From Candidatus Woesearchaeota archaeon (lineage in GTDB: Archaea; Nanobdellota; Nanobdellia; Woesearchaeales; SM23-78): a stretch of DNA of 5,605 nucleotides. Within the stretch, counting starts at the first letter, position 1; every line of letters begins with the position of its first letter. The position numbers were made by a program, and so were the translations under genes. Below the pieces are notes generated by a model, which had not been told where the DNA came from, ran no database searches, and saw only the letters and a list, made by a program, of their open reading frames with translations. Below, piece by piece: positions 5,547 to 5,605 of the stretch. The stretch spans positions 1 through 5,605 of the forward strand of contig DRSY01000045.1 of assembly GCA_011372335.1 (NCBI GenBank). The letters run 5' to 3'.

Positions 5547-5605
5547 TCAAAAAAAGTCTCCTAATCCTGTTTGCTTTTTATCGCTGCTTCTCTCTAGTTT
5601 TTCCA
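5547..5605 (-). CDS. C-terminal end of a PCNA-binding protein (partial, PIP-box)
   Basis: Reading leftward from the window edge, one frame stays open for 18 codons (from base 5603) and stops at TGA (5549-5547). The encoded tail is charged and ends QTGLGDFF at the very C-terminus. This matches the PCNA-interacting consensus Q-x-x-h-x-x-F-F at the position where it occurs in archaeal replication and repair proteins such as PolB, the RFC large subunit, FEN1, RNase HII and XPF/Hef-type nucleases. Which one it is cannot be told from 18 residues. The other two frames on this strand hit stops within nine codons. The stop lies 52 bp from the permease start on the same strand. A T7 run overlaps the Phe-Phe and stop codons and may help terminate transcription. 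Confidence 0.6.
   Translation of the reverse strand, partial: EKLERSSDKKQTGLGDFF

Noticed and set aside
1..5605. CRISPR array, insertion sequence, rRNA or defence-system genes
   Set aside because: No regularly spaced direct repeats, transposase motifs, rRNA signatures or defence domains were seen in any frame.

Overview
The window looks archaeal and AT-rich. It carries a proteasome-activating nucleotidase (PAN), a class I aTrm5-type tRNA-G37 methyltransferase, and a protein tail ending in a PCNA-interacting motif. Its genes start about 27-29 nt downstream of a TATA box with no Shine-Dalgarno sequence. A DPANN-type lineage (for example Woesearchaeota or a relative) or an uncultivated euryarchaeon would fit; this is inference from gene style, not from a marker gene.

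Layout: the left half reads rightward. A 584-codon M29-like metallo-aminopeptidase (6-1760) is followed by a T-rich spacer with a 12-bp tandem repeat, a paired palindromic motif and a TATA box, and then the PAN ATPase gene (1880-3016). Next comes about 300 bp without a recognisable protein gene. It contains a compact 73-nt element (3195-3267) closed by a perfect 7-bp stem and placed almost exactly one promoter spacing from a strong TATA box, so it is a candidate small RNA. The right half reads leftward. From the right edge it holds the last 18 codons of a protein ending in a PIP-box, an 11-TM amino acid permease of the AAAP/APC type (4373-5494), and a tRNA-G37 methyltransferase whose active-site motif is PLP (3321-4325). 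That motif is a hallmark of the wyosine-pathway aTrm5a (Taw22/Taw21) branch.

How the genes fit together: the aminopeptidase and PAN belong to one process, with PAN feeding unfolded proteins to the 20S proteasome and aminopeptidases trimming the peptides to amino acids. PAN nevertheless appears to have its own promoter and possibly its own operator. The permease and methyltransferase are codirectional but also appear to have separate promoters, so they may be neighbours rather than an operon. The least explained parts are the 73-nt element, the symmetric motif pair upstream of PAN, and the large lineage-type insertions in the M29-like protein.
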